Source: ZC4RG25 sp023428365 (lineage in GTDB: Bacteria; Pseudomonadota; Alphaproteobacteria; Rhizobiales; Hyphomicrobiaceae). Taken from it: a DNA stretch of 64,000 nucleotides. The position numbers were made by a program, and so were the translations under genes. Of the stretch, positions 54,575 to 63,757 are shown piece by piece; within the stretch, counting starts at the first letter, position 1, and every line of letters starts with the position of its first letter. The DNA lies in contig JBNOAI010000006.1 of the NCBI GenBank assembly GCA_050283925.1, positions 62,001-126,000 of the forward strand, given 5' to 3'. The notes beneath the pieces are model-generated. The model made no database searches. It was given only the letters and a program-made list of their open reading frames with translations, and was not told the DNA's origin.

Positions 54575-56332
54575 ATGTCACGTTCGAACAGTCCGATGAA
54601 CCGCGGAGGATCGCAGCCGCCGCGGGATTGGCAGCGACCGGCACAGCCGGATGCGCCAGCGCACTCGGGCGATGCAGCACCGCAGCCCTATCAGTGGCCC
54701 GCGATGACGCCTCAGCAGGGCGGCGGATACGGCTATGGCCAGCAGGCGCCGTCGCACCATAACGGCCAGCAGCATCCGCAGGGTGATGCTCAGCACCCCG
54801 CCTATCATTATCCGCAGCAGGATTCGCACGCGCATCAGCAGTCGCATCCAGCTGGGCAGGATCAGCAGCCTCCGTTCTTCGGTGCACAGCATCAGGGCGG
54901 TCAGGCTGGGCATGCGCCGATCCCGTTCGCATCGCAGTTCGAGCGTTATTTGAATGACCATCAGCAGCAAGGCGGACATCAGGCCACGCAGCATGGCGGT
55001 TATGACGAGCCAGCTTTTGAGCCGCCGACCGGTCGCCCTGGTTACGGTCGTCAGCCTGCCGCTCCGCAGGATGATGGACTGGCTCAGCTCCAGCAGCTGA
55101 CGCAGCAGCGTCAACAGCACAATAGTTTGCGCGATCAGCTGCGTGGCACGCAGCACGATCAGTGGCAAGACACGCAACACGACCCGCGAAACTACGATCT
55201 CGGCAGTTACATGCCTGCGACGACGTCGGGTGGTTACGGCGGCGCCGGACAGGATCACTACGACTCGCAGTGGCAAGGCGCGCCCGGTTACGGCGCGCAA
55301 GCCCCGCAGGACCACGCCGCTCACGATGAATATTACGCGCAGCATGGTGAGTCGTTGCCGGTCGCCGGTCAGCCGGAAGACCACGAGCACGACGATGACT
55401 ACGAGTATGAGGAACCGCGCCGCGGCCGTCGGGGATTGGTGATTGTCGGGGCGCTGGTCGGTGCGATCATCGTCGGCGGTGGTATGGCCTACGGGTACAA
55501 GATGGTGATCGGGGGCGGCTCAAAGTCTACGCCTCCCGTGATCCGTGCGGATCAACGTCCGACAAAGATCCAGCCTGCCGAGCCGGGCGGAAAGCAGTTC
55601 GCACACTCCGACAGCAAGCTGATGGGGCGTCTCGAAGCCGACGGTAGCGGTGGCGCCGTGGCGGCAGCCAGCAAAGCGCTGGCGGATACGGCCGATGAAG
55701 GCGAGAACGGTGTCCGCAAGGTTTCGACAGTGATTGTTGGCCGCGATGGCTCGATCTCTCCGCCCGCGGAGCCGCGTCTTCCGCAGTCGAGCATTCCTGT
55801 TCCCGGCATGACAATCGTTGACGGATTTGGCAGTCGGCCACAGCCTTCGCTTCCCCCACCACGCCCGATCGAGCCGATGCGGACCGCTCCACAGGCTGTC
55901 CCTGCGCCATCGACCGTAGCCGCGACGCCAACACCGCAGATCGTTGCCAGGGCAGCGCCGCAGGCGGAGCCAGAGCCGGAACCGCGCCGCACGGCACCGC
56001 CGCCGCCCGCGCCTGCACCCAAGGCTCAGGTTGCCGCAGTTGCTCCGGCTGCTGCGCCGCGACCCGCGAGTTCGAGTGGATACGTCGCCGTTCTTTCCTC
56101 GCAACGCAGCCGGATGGACGCGCTAAAGACCTTCGCGGATCTGCAGCAGAAGTATACGAGCGTGCTTCAGAACAAGATCCCGGACGTCCAGGAAGCCGAT
56201 CTCAGCGCCCGCGGTCTCGGTATGATGTACCGTGTCGTCGTTGGACCGCCGAGTTCGCGTGAGGCGGCCGCCGATGTCTGTGGCCAGTTGCGGTCAGCAG
56301 GCTTCCAGGGATGCTGGGTGACGGCCTATTAG
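54575..56332 (+). CDS. SPOR-domain membrane protein with Gln/His/Pro-rich N-terminus
   Basis: The ATG at 54575 (AGAGGAATC upstream) gives 585 residues. The first 290 residues are a Gln/His/Pro/Gly-rich disordered region; a transmembrane helix (RRGLVIVGALVGAIIVGGGM, residues about 287-306) follows; then a Pro/Ala-rich periplasmic linker; and a C-terminal SPOR domain (SSGYVAVLSSQRSRMDALKT, GMMYRVVVGPPSSREAAADV). SPOR proteins bind septal peptidoglycan. This gene sits between argS and nagZ, a conserved location in Hyphomicrobiales, and likely contributes to septation or cell-wall remodelling. Confidence 0.85.
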   Translation: MSRSNSPMNRGGSQPPRDWQRPAQPDAPAHSGDAAPQPYQWPAMTPQQGGGYGYGQQAPSHHNGQQHPQGDAQHPAYHYPQQDSHAHQQSHPAGQDQQPPFFGAQHQGGQAGHAPIPFASQFERYLNDHQQQGGHQATQHGGYDEPAFEPPTGRPGYGRQPAAPQDDGLAQLQQLTQQRQQHNSLRDQLRGTQHDQWQDTQHDPRNYDLGSYMPATTSGGYGGAGQDHYDSQWQGAPGYGAQAPQDHAAHDEYYAQHGESLPVAGQPEDHEHDDDYEYEEPRRGRRGLVIVGALVGAIIVGGGMAYGYKMVIGGGSKSTPPVIRADQRPTKIQPAEPGGKQFAHSDSKLMGRLEADGSGGAVAAASKALADTADEGENGVRKVSTVIVGRDGSISPPAEPRLPQSSIPVPGMTIVDGFGSRPQPSLPPPRPIEPMRTAPQAVPAPSTVAATPTPQIVARAAPQAEPEPEPRRTAPPPPAPAPKAQVAAVAPAAAPRPASSSGYVAVLSSQRSRMDALKTFADLQQKYTSVLQNKIPDVQEADLSARGLGMMYRVVVGPPSSREAAADVCGQLRSAGFQGCWVTAY

Positions 56333-56447
56333 GCGTCGGTACGACCAAGCGCTTGCCTCTCTCAATTGGCTCCAGCCTTGCGGTTGCTTGTGTGGGCGGC
56401 AAGATGTCCTGCCGCCACCACCAACCGGGACGTTTATAGGCTGAGAC

Positions 56448-57464
56448 ATGCGCGCTTCCCTCATCACTGGCCTTGCCGGCCATGCGCTGACACCGGATGA
56501 AGCCCGTTTCCTGGCGTCAGCGCGCCCGTGCGGCTTGATCCTTTTTGCCCGCAATTGCGAGAGTCCCGATCAGATTCGTGCCTTGGTCGATGCCGCGAAA
56601 TCGGCGATCGGCTCAGATGAGGTACTGGTTCTCATCGACCAGGAAGGCGGGCGCGTCCGGCGCTTGAAGCCGCCGCATTGGCGCGCGCTTCCGGCGGCTT
56701 CCGCATTCGCGCGTTTAGCGGCGGATGACGCGAACGCGGCCAGCCGAGCGGCCTGGCTCGCGGCCCGTCTCACGGCTGCCGATCTGCTGGAATCGGGGAT
56801 CAACACCAATTGCGCGCCGGTTCTGGATTTGCCCGTTCCCGGCTCCCACGAGATCATTGGTAATCGCGCCTACGGGACGACACCCGATGCCGTGATCGCG
56901 CTTGCCCGGGCTGTCGCCGAGGGATACCTGGCGGGCGGCGTGCTGCCGATCATCAAGCATATCCCTGGGCACGGCCGTGCCCGCGCCGACAGCCATCTCG
57001 AACTGCCGGTGGTCAACACGCCGCGAGGCGAATTGGAAGCGACGGATTTCGTACCGTTCCGAGCGTTGCGTGACATGCCGGCAGCGATGAGCGCTCACGT
57101 GGTCTACAGCGACATCGATCCTGAAGCGCCGGCCAGCATTTCAGCGATCGTCACGCAGGAGATCATTCGCGGACACATCGGCTTCGACGGATTGCTGATG
57201 AGCGACGATCTGAATATGCACGCGCTGTCCGGTAGCATGAGCGATCGTGCCAGGGCGGTGATTTCGGCCGGCAGCGACGTTGTCCTGCATTGCAGCGGCA
57301 ATCTTGCTGAGATGGAACAGGTCGCGGCTCACGTGCCCGCATTGACCGGGCAACCTCTGGCACGCTTTGCGCGTTGCATTGAGGTGCTGAAGCGGAGCGA
57401 GCCGTTCAGCGTCGCCGAGGCCGAAGCGGCCCTGGCTTCGGCTGCAGCTACAGAATCAGTGTAA
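56448..57464 (+). CDS. nagZ: beta-N-acetylhexosaminidase (NagZ)
   Basis: A 338-residue GH3 enzyme: LILFARNCESPDQIRALVDA, VLIDQEGGRVRRLKPPHW, GINTNCAPVLDLPVPGSHEI, and the catalytic loop KHIPGHGRARADSHLELPVV that carries the Asp/His dyad; nucleophile Asp is in FDGLLMSDDLNMHALSGS. NagZ cleaves GlcNAc from anhydromuropeptides in cell-wall recycling. It is in the cytoplasm (no signal peptide). The gene lies 39 bp upstream of scpA, as in related bacteria. Confidence 0.94.
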   Translation: MRASLITGLAGHALTPDEARFLASARPCGLILFARNCESPDQIRALVDAAKSAIGSDEVLVLIDQEGGRVRRLKPPHWRALPAASAFARLAADDANAASRAAWLAARLTAADLLESGINTNCAPVLDLPVPGSHEIIGNRAYGTTPDAVIALARAVAEGYLAGGVLPIIKHIPGHGRARADSHLELPVVNTPRGELEATDFVPFRALRDMPAAMSAHVVYSDIDPEAPASISAIVTQEIIRGHIGFDGLLMSDDLNMHALSGSMSDRARAVISAGSDVVLHCSGNLAEMEQVAAHVPALTGQPLARFARCIEVLKRSEPFSVAEAEAALASAAATESV

Positions 57465-57503
57465 TCTTCAACAGGTTTTCCACCGGAGCGAGCATTTGGT
57501 CTT

Positions 57504-58343
57504 ATGACGGCCGATCCGACCATCATGGGCGAACCGGGCTCCGACGAGTGGCAGATGCCGAGCCCGGAGGAGGCGCCGGCATCGCAGGATGCTCTCGTCG
57601 TGGATGTCGACGGCTTCGAGGGGCCGCTGGATATGCTGCTGGCGATGGCCCGACTGCAAAAGGTCGATATTTCCAAGATTTCCATGCTGGCGCTGGCCGA
57701 ACAGTACTTGGCTTTCATCCGGGAAGCCGAGCTTCTGCGTCTGGAAGTGGCGGCCGATTATCTGGTGATGGCGGCTTGGCTGGCCTATCTGAAATCCCGG
57801 ATGCTGTTGCCCAAGGAGGGGAAGGATGAGGCCGAACCGAGCGGCGAGGAGCTGGCTCAGCGGCTCGCCTTCCGGTTGATGCGCCTGCAGGCCATGCGGG
57901 AGGTCGCAGCGAAACTGATGACGCGGATGCGGCTCGGCCGCGAGGTGTTCGGCCGCGGCATGCCGGAGGGCGTGCGAACCATTCGCGATACAACCTATAC
58001 GGCGCAGATCCACGACCTGCTCAAGGCCTATGCTGAGCAGCGCAGCCGGACCATCGTACGGGTCCACGTTGTGAAGGCGCGGACGGTGTGGTCGATCAAG
58101 GACGCGCGGCGGCGGCTCGAAAAGCTGGTTGGCGAGTCGGCTGGCGGCTGGGTCCAGCTCGATCTGTTTCTTGAGCGCTATCTGCCCAGTCCGGACGCCG
58201 GAAAGACCGTGATGGCGAGTTCATTTGGCGCAAGTCTGGAGATGGCCCGGGAGGGGATTGTCGAAATCCGGCAGGAGGCACCGTTCGCGCCGATCTACAT
58301 GCGGCGGCTGGATAAGCCCTCCGAATGGCACCAAATCGGGTGA
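57504..58343 (+). CDS. scpA: segregation and condensation protein A
   Basis: A 279-residue kleisin. The N-terminal SMC-binding part has VDVDGFEGPLDMLLAMARLQ and KVDISKISMLALAEQYLAFI, with EVAADYLVMAAWLAYLKSRM and LLPKEG. It ends in a winged-helix-like C-terminal region (VEIRQEAPFAPIYMRRLDKP). ScpA bridges SMC heads together with ScpB to form the bacterial condensin that organises and separates chromosomes. An ATG at 57504 is used; scpB follows 57 bp after the stop. Confidence 0.92.
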   Translation: MTADPTIMGEPGSDEWQMPSPEEAPASQDALVVDVDGFEGPLDMLLAMARLQKVDISKISMLALAEQYLAFIREAELLRLEVAADYLVMAAWLAYLKSRMLLPKEGKDEAEPSGEELAQRLAFRLMRLQAMREVAAKLMTRMRLGREVFGRGMPEGVRTIRDTTYTAQIHDLLKAYAEQRSRTIVRVHVVKARTVWSIKDARRRLEKLVGESAGGWVQLDLFLERYLPSPDAGKTVMASSFGASLEMAREGIVEIRQEAPFAPIYMRRLDKPSEWHQIG

Positions 58344-58400
58344 ATCGAATAGAACTGTGCGCGTTCGAACGACAGGACCAAGAGCGAAGGACGCGATGCA

Positions 58401-59246
58401 ATGGTACCGCCGAGGTTCTCAGTGGCTCAGGATTCCGAGCAGGAGCAGCGTGAAGTGGTGGCTCAGGACGGCCTCGGTTTGAGCCGTCAGCCGCGCAGGC
58501 GTGAGGCTGCGCCTCTGCAGCAGCCTCAGCATGGTCTGCCGCCGAATATCGCGACTTTGCCGTCGGCCGATCGCCGCGAGAAGTTGCGCACGCTGGAAGC
58601 CCTGCTGTTTGCGGCATCCGAGCCGCTCGATGAAGCCAAGCTCGCGGCTCGCCTCGGTCTTGGGCCGGAATTGCCCGCGCTGCTTGAGGAATTGAAGGGG
58701 TTCTACGCCAGCCGTGGCGTTAACCTGGTGCGTGTCGCGGGAAAATGGGCGTTCCGCACCGCGTCCGACCTCGCCTACTTGTTGGAGCAACACGCGGCTG
58801 ACGAGAAGAGATTATCGAAGGCCGCTTTGGAGACGCTGGCGATCATCGCCTATCACCAGCCGGTGACGCGCGCCGAGATTGAGGAAGTCCGCAGCGTCAG
58901 CACCTCCAAGGGTACCATCGATGTTCTGCTTGAAACAGGCTGGATTCGACCGCGCGGCCGTCGTCGCGCACCGGGAAAACCCATCACTTACGGCACAACG
59001 GATTCCTTTCTTGTCCATTTTAGTCTAGATAGCATCAAGGACCTGCCGGGACTGGCGGAACTGAAGGGAGCCGGGCTGCTCGACTCCAATCTTCCGCCGG
59101 ATTTCAAGGTCCCCGAGCCTACGGACGTCGCCGCTCTTCTGCCCGATGAGATGCCTCTCGAAGGCGAAGACGACGAGCCGCCGGAGGAGCTACAGCTTCT
59201 GCTGGCGCAGGAACCGATGGACGATGCCGAGGACGACGACCGCTAG
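58401..59246 (+). CDS. scpB: segregation and condensation protein B
   Basis: A 281-residue protein with two winged-helix domains: KLRTLEALLFAASEPLDEAK and LGLGPELPALLEELKGFYAS, then LSKAALETLAIIAYHQPVTR, AEIEEVRSVSTSKGTIDVLL and the GTTDSFLVHFSLDSIKDLPG ending. It dimerises and binds ScpA to complete condensin. About 55 N-terminal residues are less conserved, and a long acidic tail (DEMPLEGEDDEPPEELQLLL) is present. The next conserved neighbour, tatA, is separated from it by an inserted ABC ATPase gene. Confidence 0.92.
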   Translation: MVPPRFSVAQDSEQEQREVVAQDGLGLSRQPRRREAAPLQQPQHGLPPNIATLPSADRREKLRTLEALLFAASEPLDEAKLAARLGLGPELPALLEELKGFYASRGVNLVRVAGKWAFRTASDLAYLLEQHAADEKRLSKAALETLAIIAYHQPVTRAEIEEVRSVSTSKGTIDVLLETGWIRPRGRRRAPGKPITYGTTDSFLVHFSLDSIKDLPGLAELKGAGLLDSNLPPDFKVPEPTDVAALLPDEMPLEGEDDEPPEELQLLLAQEPMDDAEDDDR

Positions 59247-59285
59247 ACCAAGCCGATCCGGATCGTGCCACTGTGAGGCACTGAC

Positions 59286-60431
59286 GTGAGTTTGCGGACG
59301 TGGTTGTCGAGGCGGCCGGGCGGAAGCACAACCCAGCCAATTGGTAGCGAGGACACGGAACTGCGTGCGCGTGCTGCGGCGACGTTTGCGGCGCGCCTGA
59401 CGTTTGATGCCGTGGAGCGGCGTTTCGGCGATGTGTTTGCGCTTAAGGGCGTGTCTCTCGATATCGAGCCGGGCGAGGTTGTTTGTCTGCTCGGTCCGTC
59501 AGGATGCGGCAAGACGACGTTGTTGCGGATCGCATCCGGGATCGAGCGGCCGACCGCCGGTCGGGTTCTCATCAATGATCGAGAGGTCGCCGGCCCGGCG
59601 CGGTTCGAACCGCCGGAAGCACGCAACGTCGGCTTGATGTTCCAGGACTTCGCGCTCTTCCCGCACCTGACCATCCTCCAAAATGTCGCGTTTGGCCTGC
59701 GGTCGCTCCCCGCCGAGGAGGCCGCTCGCGAGGCGCGGGCCGTGCTCGCGCGCGTCGGGCTTGAGCGATATGCCGAATCCTATCCGCATATTCTGTCCGG
59801 CGGCGAACAGCAGCGGGTGGCGCTGGCCCGGGCCATCGTACCGCGTCCATCGGTGATGCTGATGGATGAGCCGTTCTCAGGGCTCGACGTCCAGCTGCGT
59901 GAAAGCATGCAGGAAGAAACACTCGGGCTGCTACGCGAGACGCGCGCGACCTGCATGATCGTGACGCATCATCCCGAGGAGGCTATGCGTCTTGGTGATC
60001 GCATCGCGGTGATGCAGCGCGGAAGGATTATCCAGCTCGGCAAGGCCGAGGAGCTTTACCATCATCCCAACGAGCTGTTTGTTGCCCGGTTGTTTTCGGA
60101 AGTTAACGAAGTGCCGTGCCGGGTGGAGAACGGCGCGGTGCGGACGCCCGTAGGCACGTTTCCCGCGCCTGGGATCGCGAACGGCGGCAGGGCCATCCTA
60201 TGCCTGCGGCATAGAGGCATTCAGGTGAAGCCCGCTGGCCAGGGGCTGCCGGGGCGCATTTTACAGATGAAATTCCTTGGCGATGTCGGCCGGGTCGAAA
60301 TTGCGGTGCAAGGATTCCAGGCCCCCATAAAGGCGCGGGTCCATGAGAGCGAGGGCTGGCAGAAGGGGGCGGAAGTCTCGATCGAGGTCGATCCGTCGCG
60401 GGTTCTGCTATTTCCCGCCGAATCCAACTGA
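59286..60431 (+). CDS. orphan ABC transporter ATP-binding protein (FbpC/PotA-like)
   Basis: A 381-residue ATPase with an extra ~40-residue N-terminus before the ABC core (TFDAVERRFGDVFALKGVSL). Walker A is GPSGCGKTT (near residue 75), signature LSGGEQQRVALARAIVPRPS, Walker B VMLMDEPFSGLD and switch His in MIVTHHPEEAM. The C-terminal TOBE-like domain (residues 270-381) is the pattern of iron(III) or polyamine importers. No permease or binding protein is adjacent. It interrupts the usual scpB-tatA adjacency. Confidence 0.85.
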   Translation: MSLRTWLSRRPGGSTTQPIGSEDTELRARAAATFAARLTFDAVERRFGDVFALKGVSLDIEPGEVVCLLGPSGCGKTTLLRIASGIERPTAGRVLINDREVAGPARFEPPEARNVGLMFQDFALFPHLTILQNVAFGLRSLPAEEAAREARAVLARVGLERYAESYPHILSGGEQQRVALARAIVPRPSVMLMDEPFSGLDVQLRESMQEETLGLLRETRATCMIVTHHPEEAMRLGDRIAVMQRGRIIQLGKAEELYHHPNELFVARLFSEVNEVPCRVENGAVRTPVGTFPAPGIANGGRAILCLRHRGIQVKPAGQGLPGRILQMKFLGDVGRVEIAVQGFQAPIKARVHESEGWQKGAEVSIEVDPSRVLLFPAESN

Positions 60432-60559
60432 ATTCAGCCGTTTAGGTTGAGTTGTCGCGGGGAGGTGGTCGGCTTGCTGCCCACGCCTATATCTGCGATA
60501 GTACTCGTTAGATTTTAATGAGGCGCGATCTACGGGATCGCCAGGGAGTCTTCAGAAAA

Positions 60560-60802
60560 ATGGGTGCAACCAGCATCTGGCACTGGATCATTGTGCTTCT
60601 GATCGTCGTGCTGCTGTTTGGCCGCGGCAAGATCTCCGACATCATGGGTGATGTTGCCAAGGGCATCAAGAGCTTCAAGAAGGGCATGTCCGAGGACGAG
60701 GCTACAGCTGCCAAAGCTTCGGATGATCCCAAGGTCATCGAGCAATCGACGCTGAAGCCCGTCGAACGGACCGGTTCTGCCGAAAGCAGCAAAGCGAGCT
60801 GA
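60560..60802 (+). CDS. tatA: Sec-independent protein translocase subunit TatA
   Basis: The ATG at 60560 (GGGAG about 12 bp upstream) yields an 80-residue protein: one membrane helix (IWHWIIVLLIVVLLFGRGKI), the FGRGK junction, an amphipathic helix (DIMGDVAKGIKSFKKGM) and a short charged tail. This is the classical TatA layout. TatA oligomers form the pore for folded, twin-arginine-tagged proteins. The open frame extends upstream without use. tatB follows after 96 bp. Confidence 0.95.
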   Translation: MGATSIWHWIIVLLIVVLLFGRGKISDIMGDVAKGIKSFKKGMSEDEATAAKASDDPKVIEQSTLKPVERTGSAESSKAS

Positions 60803-60898
60803 ACAAGGACCCGATGCCGGCTCGAAGGCTAATCTGCCAGGCGATGTAGGCTGGGCAGGGTAAGATTTGCTGTGCGGCAGTGAGGTGCGGGCGCTATC

Positions 60899-61429
60899 AT
60901 GTTCGATGTCGGCTGGTCCGAATTACTGGTGATCGGGGTCGTGGCGCTGCTCGTCGTCGGCCCGAAGGAATTGCCTGCGCTCCTACGCACAGTCGGCAAG
61001 TACATGGGTATGGTCAAACGCCAGGCCAGCGAATTCCGCGCCCAGTTTGACGACGCCATGCGCGAGACCGAATTCGAACAACTCCGCAAGGACGTCGAAG
61101 CGATCAAGAGCGACGCCGAGTCGAGCCTGCGCGCCGCCGAACAGTCGGTGAAATCCGAGATCGACGAAGCCAAGACCGAGCTGGACGCCGTTGCGGCGTC
61201 GGCAACGGCTAAGATCGACGATGCGGAGCGCAAGGTCGAAGAAATCGAGCATAAGCCAGTGCCTGCGGCCATTGCCGATGCGCGTACCGAGGTGTCAACG
61301 GATGCGCCGGGCACCGAAGAGCCGGCCCCGGCGGTGAATGGTTCGACTTCTCACGCCTACAACGGTGCAGGCGTCGATACGGGCGCACACGGCGAGCAGT
61401 CGAGCAGGGCGGGACGCGAGACTCAATGA
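60899..61429 (+). CDS. tatB: Sec-independent protein translocase subunit TatB
   Basis: A 176-residue protein: the N-terminal membrane helix (MFDVGWSELLVIGVVALLVV), the VGPKELP hinge, an amphipathic helix (ALLRTVGKYMGMVKRQASEF) and a long coiled/acidic tail rich in Ala, Glu and Lys (residues about 55-125). It partners TatC in recognising twin-arginine signal peptides. Its last 4 bp overlap the tatC start, so the two are co-translated. Confidence 0.95.
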   Translation: MFDVGWSELLVIGVVALLVVGPKELPALLRTVGKYMGMVKRQASEFRAQFDDAMRETEFEQLRKDVEAIKSDAESSLRAAEQSVKSEIDEAKTELDAVAASATAKIDDAERKVEEIEHKPVPAAIADARTEVSTDAPGTEEPAPAVNGSTSHAYNGAGVDTGAHGEQSSRAGRETQ

Positions 61430-62235
61430 CCGACGTGCTCGAAGATAAGCGGCCCGGCCAAGCAGAAATCGACGCCTCCCAAGCGCCGTTGATGGATCAT
61501 CTGATCGAGCTTCGCACGCGTCTGATCCACGCGTTGATCGCGATCTTCATCGCCTTCTTCGTCTGCTTTGCCTTCGCCAAGCAGATCTACGCCATTCTCG
61601 TCGTGCCCTATAAGTGGGCTGCGGGTTCGGACGCCAAGATCGAGATGATCTACACCGCGCCGCACGAGTTCTTCTTCACTCAGCTCAAGCTGGCGTTGTT
61701 CGGTGCGATATTTCTGGCGTTCCCAATCATCGCCAATCAGATCTACAAGTTCGTCGCGCCCGGTCTGTATCACAATGAACGCGACGCCTTTCGCCCCTAT
61801 CTGATCGCAACGCCGATCCTGTTCCTGCTCGGCGCGTGCGTCGTCTATTTCGTCGTCATGCCGCTCGCCATGAGCTTCTTCCTGTCGATGGAATGGAACA
61901 CCGGCGACGTCCAGATCCACCTGCAGGCCAAGGTCAGCGAATATCTCTCGCTGATCATGACGCTCATTCTCGGCTTCGGCTTCATATTCCAGCTGCCGGT
62001 AGTGCTGACGTTGATGGCACGAGCGGGTATGATTGATGGAAACACGCTGCGCGAGAAGCGGCGCTGGGCGATTCTTGGCATCTTTATCGTCGCTGCGGTG
62101 CTGACCCCGCCTGATCCGATCAGCCAGATCTCGATGGCGATCCCGACACTGGCGCTTTATGAGCTCTCGATCATTGCGGTCGATCGTGTGACGAAGAAGC
62201 GCAAGACTAGCGACACCGATACCTCCTCAACCTGA
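61426..62235 (+). CDS. tatC: Sec-independent protein translocase subunit TatC
   Basis: A 269-residue inner-membrane protein with six transmembrane helices. DHLIELRTRLIHALIAIFIA near the N-terminus holds the conserved E-L-R motif, APHEFFFTQLKLALFGAIFL follows, and FGFIFQLPVVLTLMARAGMI and AVLTPPDPISQISMAIPTLA complete the family pattern. TatC is the receptor for twin-arginine signals. A GTP- or ATP-binding domain is absent, as expected. It overlaps tatB by 4 bp, and serS lies downstream. Confidence 0.96.
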   Translation: MTDVLEDKRPGQAEIDASQAPLMDHLIELRTRLIHALIAIFIAFFVCFAFAKQIYAILVVPYKWAAGSDAKIEMIYTAPHEFFFTQLKLALFGAIFLAFPIIANQIYKFVAPGLYHNERDAFRPYLIATPILFLLGACVVYFVVMPLAMSFFLSMEWNTGDVQIHLQAKVSEYLSLIMTLILGFGFIFQLPVVLTLMARAGMIDGNTLREKRRWAILGIFIVAAVLTPPDPISQISMAIPTLALYELSIIAVDRVTKKRKTSDTDTSST

Positions 62236-62411
62236 GTGCGTCCGAAGGTTCAACGCCCGCAGCAGCTTGCTGGCCATTGATGTGGCGAGCAGGCGCTGTT
62301 TGGCGTGCGTCCGCGTGGATGAGAGGCTCCGGACGTCTGGACCGCTTCCTTCCGAGGTCCTATAGCTCGGCATCGTCGGCGGGGGGCCGATGCGAGAAAA
62401 GGGTCGCGACC

Positions 62412-63737
62412 GTGTTCGACATCAGATGGATCAGAGACAATCCGGCCGCGTTCGACGCGGGACTGGCGAAGCGCGGCTTGGCCCCGCTGTCGGCCAAGCT
62501 GATCGAGATCGATGAAGCGCGTCGCGCCAACCTGACCCGGCTGCAAGACGCGCAGGCACGCCGCAACGCCGCCTCCAAGGAGATCGGCAAAGCCAAGGCC
62601 TCTAAGGATGAGGCCAAGGCGCAGGCGCTGATGAAAGAAGTCGCCGATCTCAAGGAAGCCATCCAGGCTGGTGAAGTCGAGGAGAAGGCGATCGACGCCA
62701 AGTTGACGGCAGAACTTGCGCAAATTCCCAACCTGCCGCGCGATGACGTGCCCGAGGGGACGGACGAGACCGGTAACGTCGAAGTGCGCCGCGTCGGCAC
62801 GCCGCCGACGTTCGACTTTGCGCCGAAACAACATTTTGAACTCGGCGAAGCGCTGGGCCTGATGGATTTCGAAACTGCCGCCAAGCTGTCGGGGGCGCGG
62901 TTCGTCGTGCTCAAGGGGGCGATGGCACGGCTGGAGCGGGCGTTGGCTGCCTTCATGCTCGACCTGCACACGGGCGAGTTCGGATATACCGAGATTGCGC
63001 CGCCGATCCTGGTGCGCGATGAGGCGATGTTCGGGACCGCGCAGTTGCCGAAGTTCGAGGAAGATCAGTTCGAGGCGCTGGACGGTGCTGCCGCGCGAGC
63101 GCTCAAAGGCGGCGAGGCCGTTGTCAATCGCCGCTGGCTGATCCCAACTGCCGAGGTGCCCCTGACCAACCTCGCGCGCGAAAGCATCCAGGACGAAGCC
63201 GACCTGCCGATCCGCGTCACAGCGCACACACCCTGCTTCCGCGCCGAGGCAGGTGCTGCGGGACGCGACACGCGCGGCATGATCCGCCAGCATCAATTCG
63301 CAAAGGTCGAGCTGGTGTCGATCACCACGCCGGAGCAGAGCAGCGACGAACACGAGCGCATGACGGCGTGCGCGGAGGAAGTGTTGAAGCGCCTCGGGCT
63401 CGCCTACCGCACGATGCTTCTGTGCACGGGCGACATGGGCTTTGCATCGCGCAAGACGTACGACATTGAAGTCTGGCTGCCGGGGCAGAACGCCTATCGC
63501 GAGATTTCGAGCTGCTCGGTGTGCGGTGACTTCCAGGCCCGCCGCATGAACGCGCGCTATCGCCCGAAGGATGGCAAACCGGAGTTCGTGCATACGCTCA
63601 ATGGTTCGGGGCTGGCCGTCGGACGCACGCTGATTGCAATTCTGGAAAACTACCAACAGGCTGATGGCTCTGTCGTAATTCCGCAGGCGCTGGTGCCTTA
63701 CATGGGTGGACTTGAGCGCATTGCTCCAGCCACCTGA
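62412..63737 (+). CDS. serS: seryl-tRNA synthetase
   Basis: A GTG start at 62412 (VFDIRWIRDN) is preferred because it fits the conserved N-terminus; the frame begins 45 codons earlier. The product has 441 residues. The N-terminal antiparallel coiled coil (residues about 30-100) binds the tRNA long arm, and the class II core shows motif 2 (FRAEAGAAGRDTRGMIRQHQ) and motif 3 (NGSGLAVGRTLIAILENYQQ). It charges tRNA-Ser and also tRNA-Sec in organisms that have it. surE follows. Confidence 0.95.
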   Translation: MFDIRWIRDNPAAFDAGLAKRGLAPLSAKLIEIDEARRANLTRLQDAQARRNAASKEIGKAKASKDEAKAQALMKEVADLKEAIQAGEVEEKAIDAKLTAELAQIPNLPRDDVPEGTDETGNVEVRRVGTPPTFDFAPKQHFELGEALGLMDFETAAKLSGARFVVLKGAMARLERALAAFMLDLHTGEFGYTEIAPPILVRDEAMFGTAQLPKFEEDQFEALDGAAARALKGGEAVVNRRWLIPTAEVPLTNLARESIQDEADLPIRVTAHTPCFRAEAGAAGRDTRGMIRQHQFAKVELVSITTPEQSSDEHERMTACAEEVLKRLGLAYRTMLLCTGDMGFASRKTYDIEVWLPGQNAYREISSCSVCGDFQARRMNARYRPKDGKPEFVHTLNGSGLAVGRTLIAILENYQQADGSVVIPQALVPYMGGLERIAPAT

Positions 63738-63757
63738 CGAGAAGATAAGGGAGCAAG

